A stretch of DNA of 64,000 nt from Chitinophagales bacterium. GTDB lineage: Bacteria; Bacteroidota; Bacteroidia; Chitinophagales; JADIYW01. The position numbers and the translations under genes are program-made. The stretch spans positions 1-64,000 of the forward strand of contig JAIBAX010000012.1 in NCBI GenBank assembly GCA_019694955.1. The letters are read 5' to 3'. Below, piece after piece: positions 63,782 through 64,000 of the stretch. How positions within the stretch are numbered: the first letter of the stretch is position 1; the number at the start of each line of letters is the position of its first letter. The notes under the pieces are model-generated. The model saw nothing but the letters and a program-made list of their open reading frames with translations, was not told where the DNA came from and did no database searches.

Positions 63782-64000
63782 ATGGTTCCAACAACATTTG
63801 ATATCACTGCCATTCGGGAGCAGTTTCCGATTTTAAAAACCACCATTCATGGTAAGCCGATCGTTTATCTCGACAATGCAGCCTCCACGCAAAAACCGCT
63901 CCGTGTTATGGAGGCAACGACAAAATACTATAGTGAACAGTATGCTAATATCCATAGAGGAGTGCATACTTTGAGTCAAATAGGTACTGAATTATACGAA
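63782..64000 (+). CDS. sufS: Cysteine desulfurase SufS, 5' part (cut by window edge)
   Basis: The first 73 codons of a PLP-dependent cysteine desulfurase, starting 14 nt after sufD: MVPTTFDITAIREQFPILK, then GKPIVYLDNAASTQKPLRV (LDNAA(S/T)xxKP is the family start) and NIHRGVHTLSQIGTE. It supplies persulfide sulfur to the SufBCD scaffold. The frame continues beyond the window, so the PLP-lysine and active cysteine cannot be seen. Confidence 0.93.
   Translation, partial: MVPTTFDITAIREQFPILKTTIHGKPIVYLDNAASTQKPLRVMEATTKYYSEQYANIHRGVHTLSQIGTELYE

Noticed and set aside
1-64000. tRNA or rRNA genes
   Set aside because: I looked at the larger intergenic gaps for cloverleaf arms or rRNA segments and found none; small non-coding RNAs cannot be excluded by eye.

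Overview
The window looks like a stretch of chromosome from a member of the Bacteroidota, probably near the Chitinophagaceae/Saprospiria side, although I cannot place it further. The reasons are an AT-rich composition, Bacteroidota-type promoters (TAnnTTTG at -7), a PorP/SprF protein paired with a giant PKD protein carrying a type-B (gliding-motility-associated) C-terminal sorting domain of the type IX secretion system, a fused CcoNO cbb3 oxidase subunit, DUF4199, many small lipoproteins with C-K-K-D after the lipobox, and SufBCDS.

Layout, left to right. (1) 172-4570: an unrecognised helical protein, then the translation block thrS-infC-rpmI-rplT, closed by a clear terminator. (2) 4639-7453: four very AT-rich minus-strand genes of unknown function. 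(3) 7685-12543: a T9SS-linked pair on the minus strand (PorP/SprF-OmpA fusion and PKD/type-B cargo). (4) 12681-17660: prfC, a hotdog thioesterase, DUF445 and DUF4199 membrane proteins, a helical protein and a YegP-like protein. (5) 17792-18656: a CRISPR array with 12 intact 36-bp repeats, one truncated terminal repeat and no cas genes in the window, followed by REP-like hairpins. (6) 18893-23072: an operon of an MmcQ/YjbR protein and two 7TM-DISM histidine-kinase-like sensors whose defects are complementary. (7) 23121-29705: aceK, a MacA/LolCD-like export system, and sdaA behind a very AT-rich spacer. (8) 29844-40467: a microaerobic respiration block: fnr-like regulator, hemerythrin-like protein, ccoI, ccoS, ccoNO, ccoQ, ccoP, ccoG, ccoH, a SafE-like membrane protein and a group III truncated haemoglobin. 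FNR-like palindromes lie ahead of the hemerythrin gene and ahead of ccoS. (9) 40540-46300: MacB-like permease, hemE and ftsE from a divergent promoter, a small HAD-like protein, a cation diffusion facilitator and a glycosyltransferase. (10) 45867-57010: a direct tandem duplication of 5571 bp carrying the 5' part of the glycosyltransferase gene, an AarF/UbiB kinase, a TPR histidine kinase, a LytTR response regulator and lipoprotein genes. The two copies look identical, so this is either very recent or an assembly artefact. (11) 56905-59465: four consecutive small lipoprotein genes, then a 770-bp gene-free stretch full of direct repeats. (12) 60232-64000: sufB-sufC-sufD and the start of sufS, cut by the window edge.

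The observations I consider most worth following are: the complementary half-kinase pair (one has the ELHD phosphoacceptor but no ATP-binding motifs; the other has an intact ATP-binding domain but a D-H swap at the phosphoacceptor position); the FNR-box-controlled cbb3/hemerythrin/globin block; at least four genes whose -7 box abuts the start codon, predicting leaderless mRNAs; the cas-less CRISPR array broken at a REP-like element; and the 5571-bp tandem duplication. I did not find a convincing entirely new multi-gene system; the half-kinase pair is the closest candidate.
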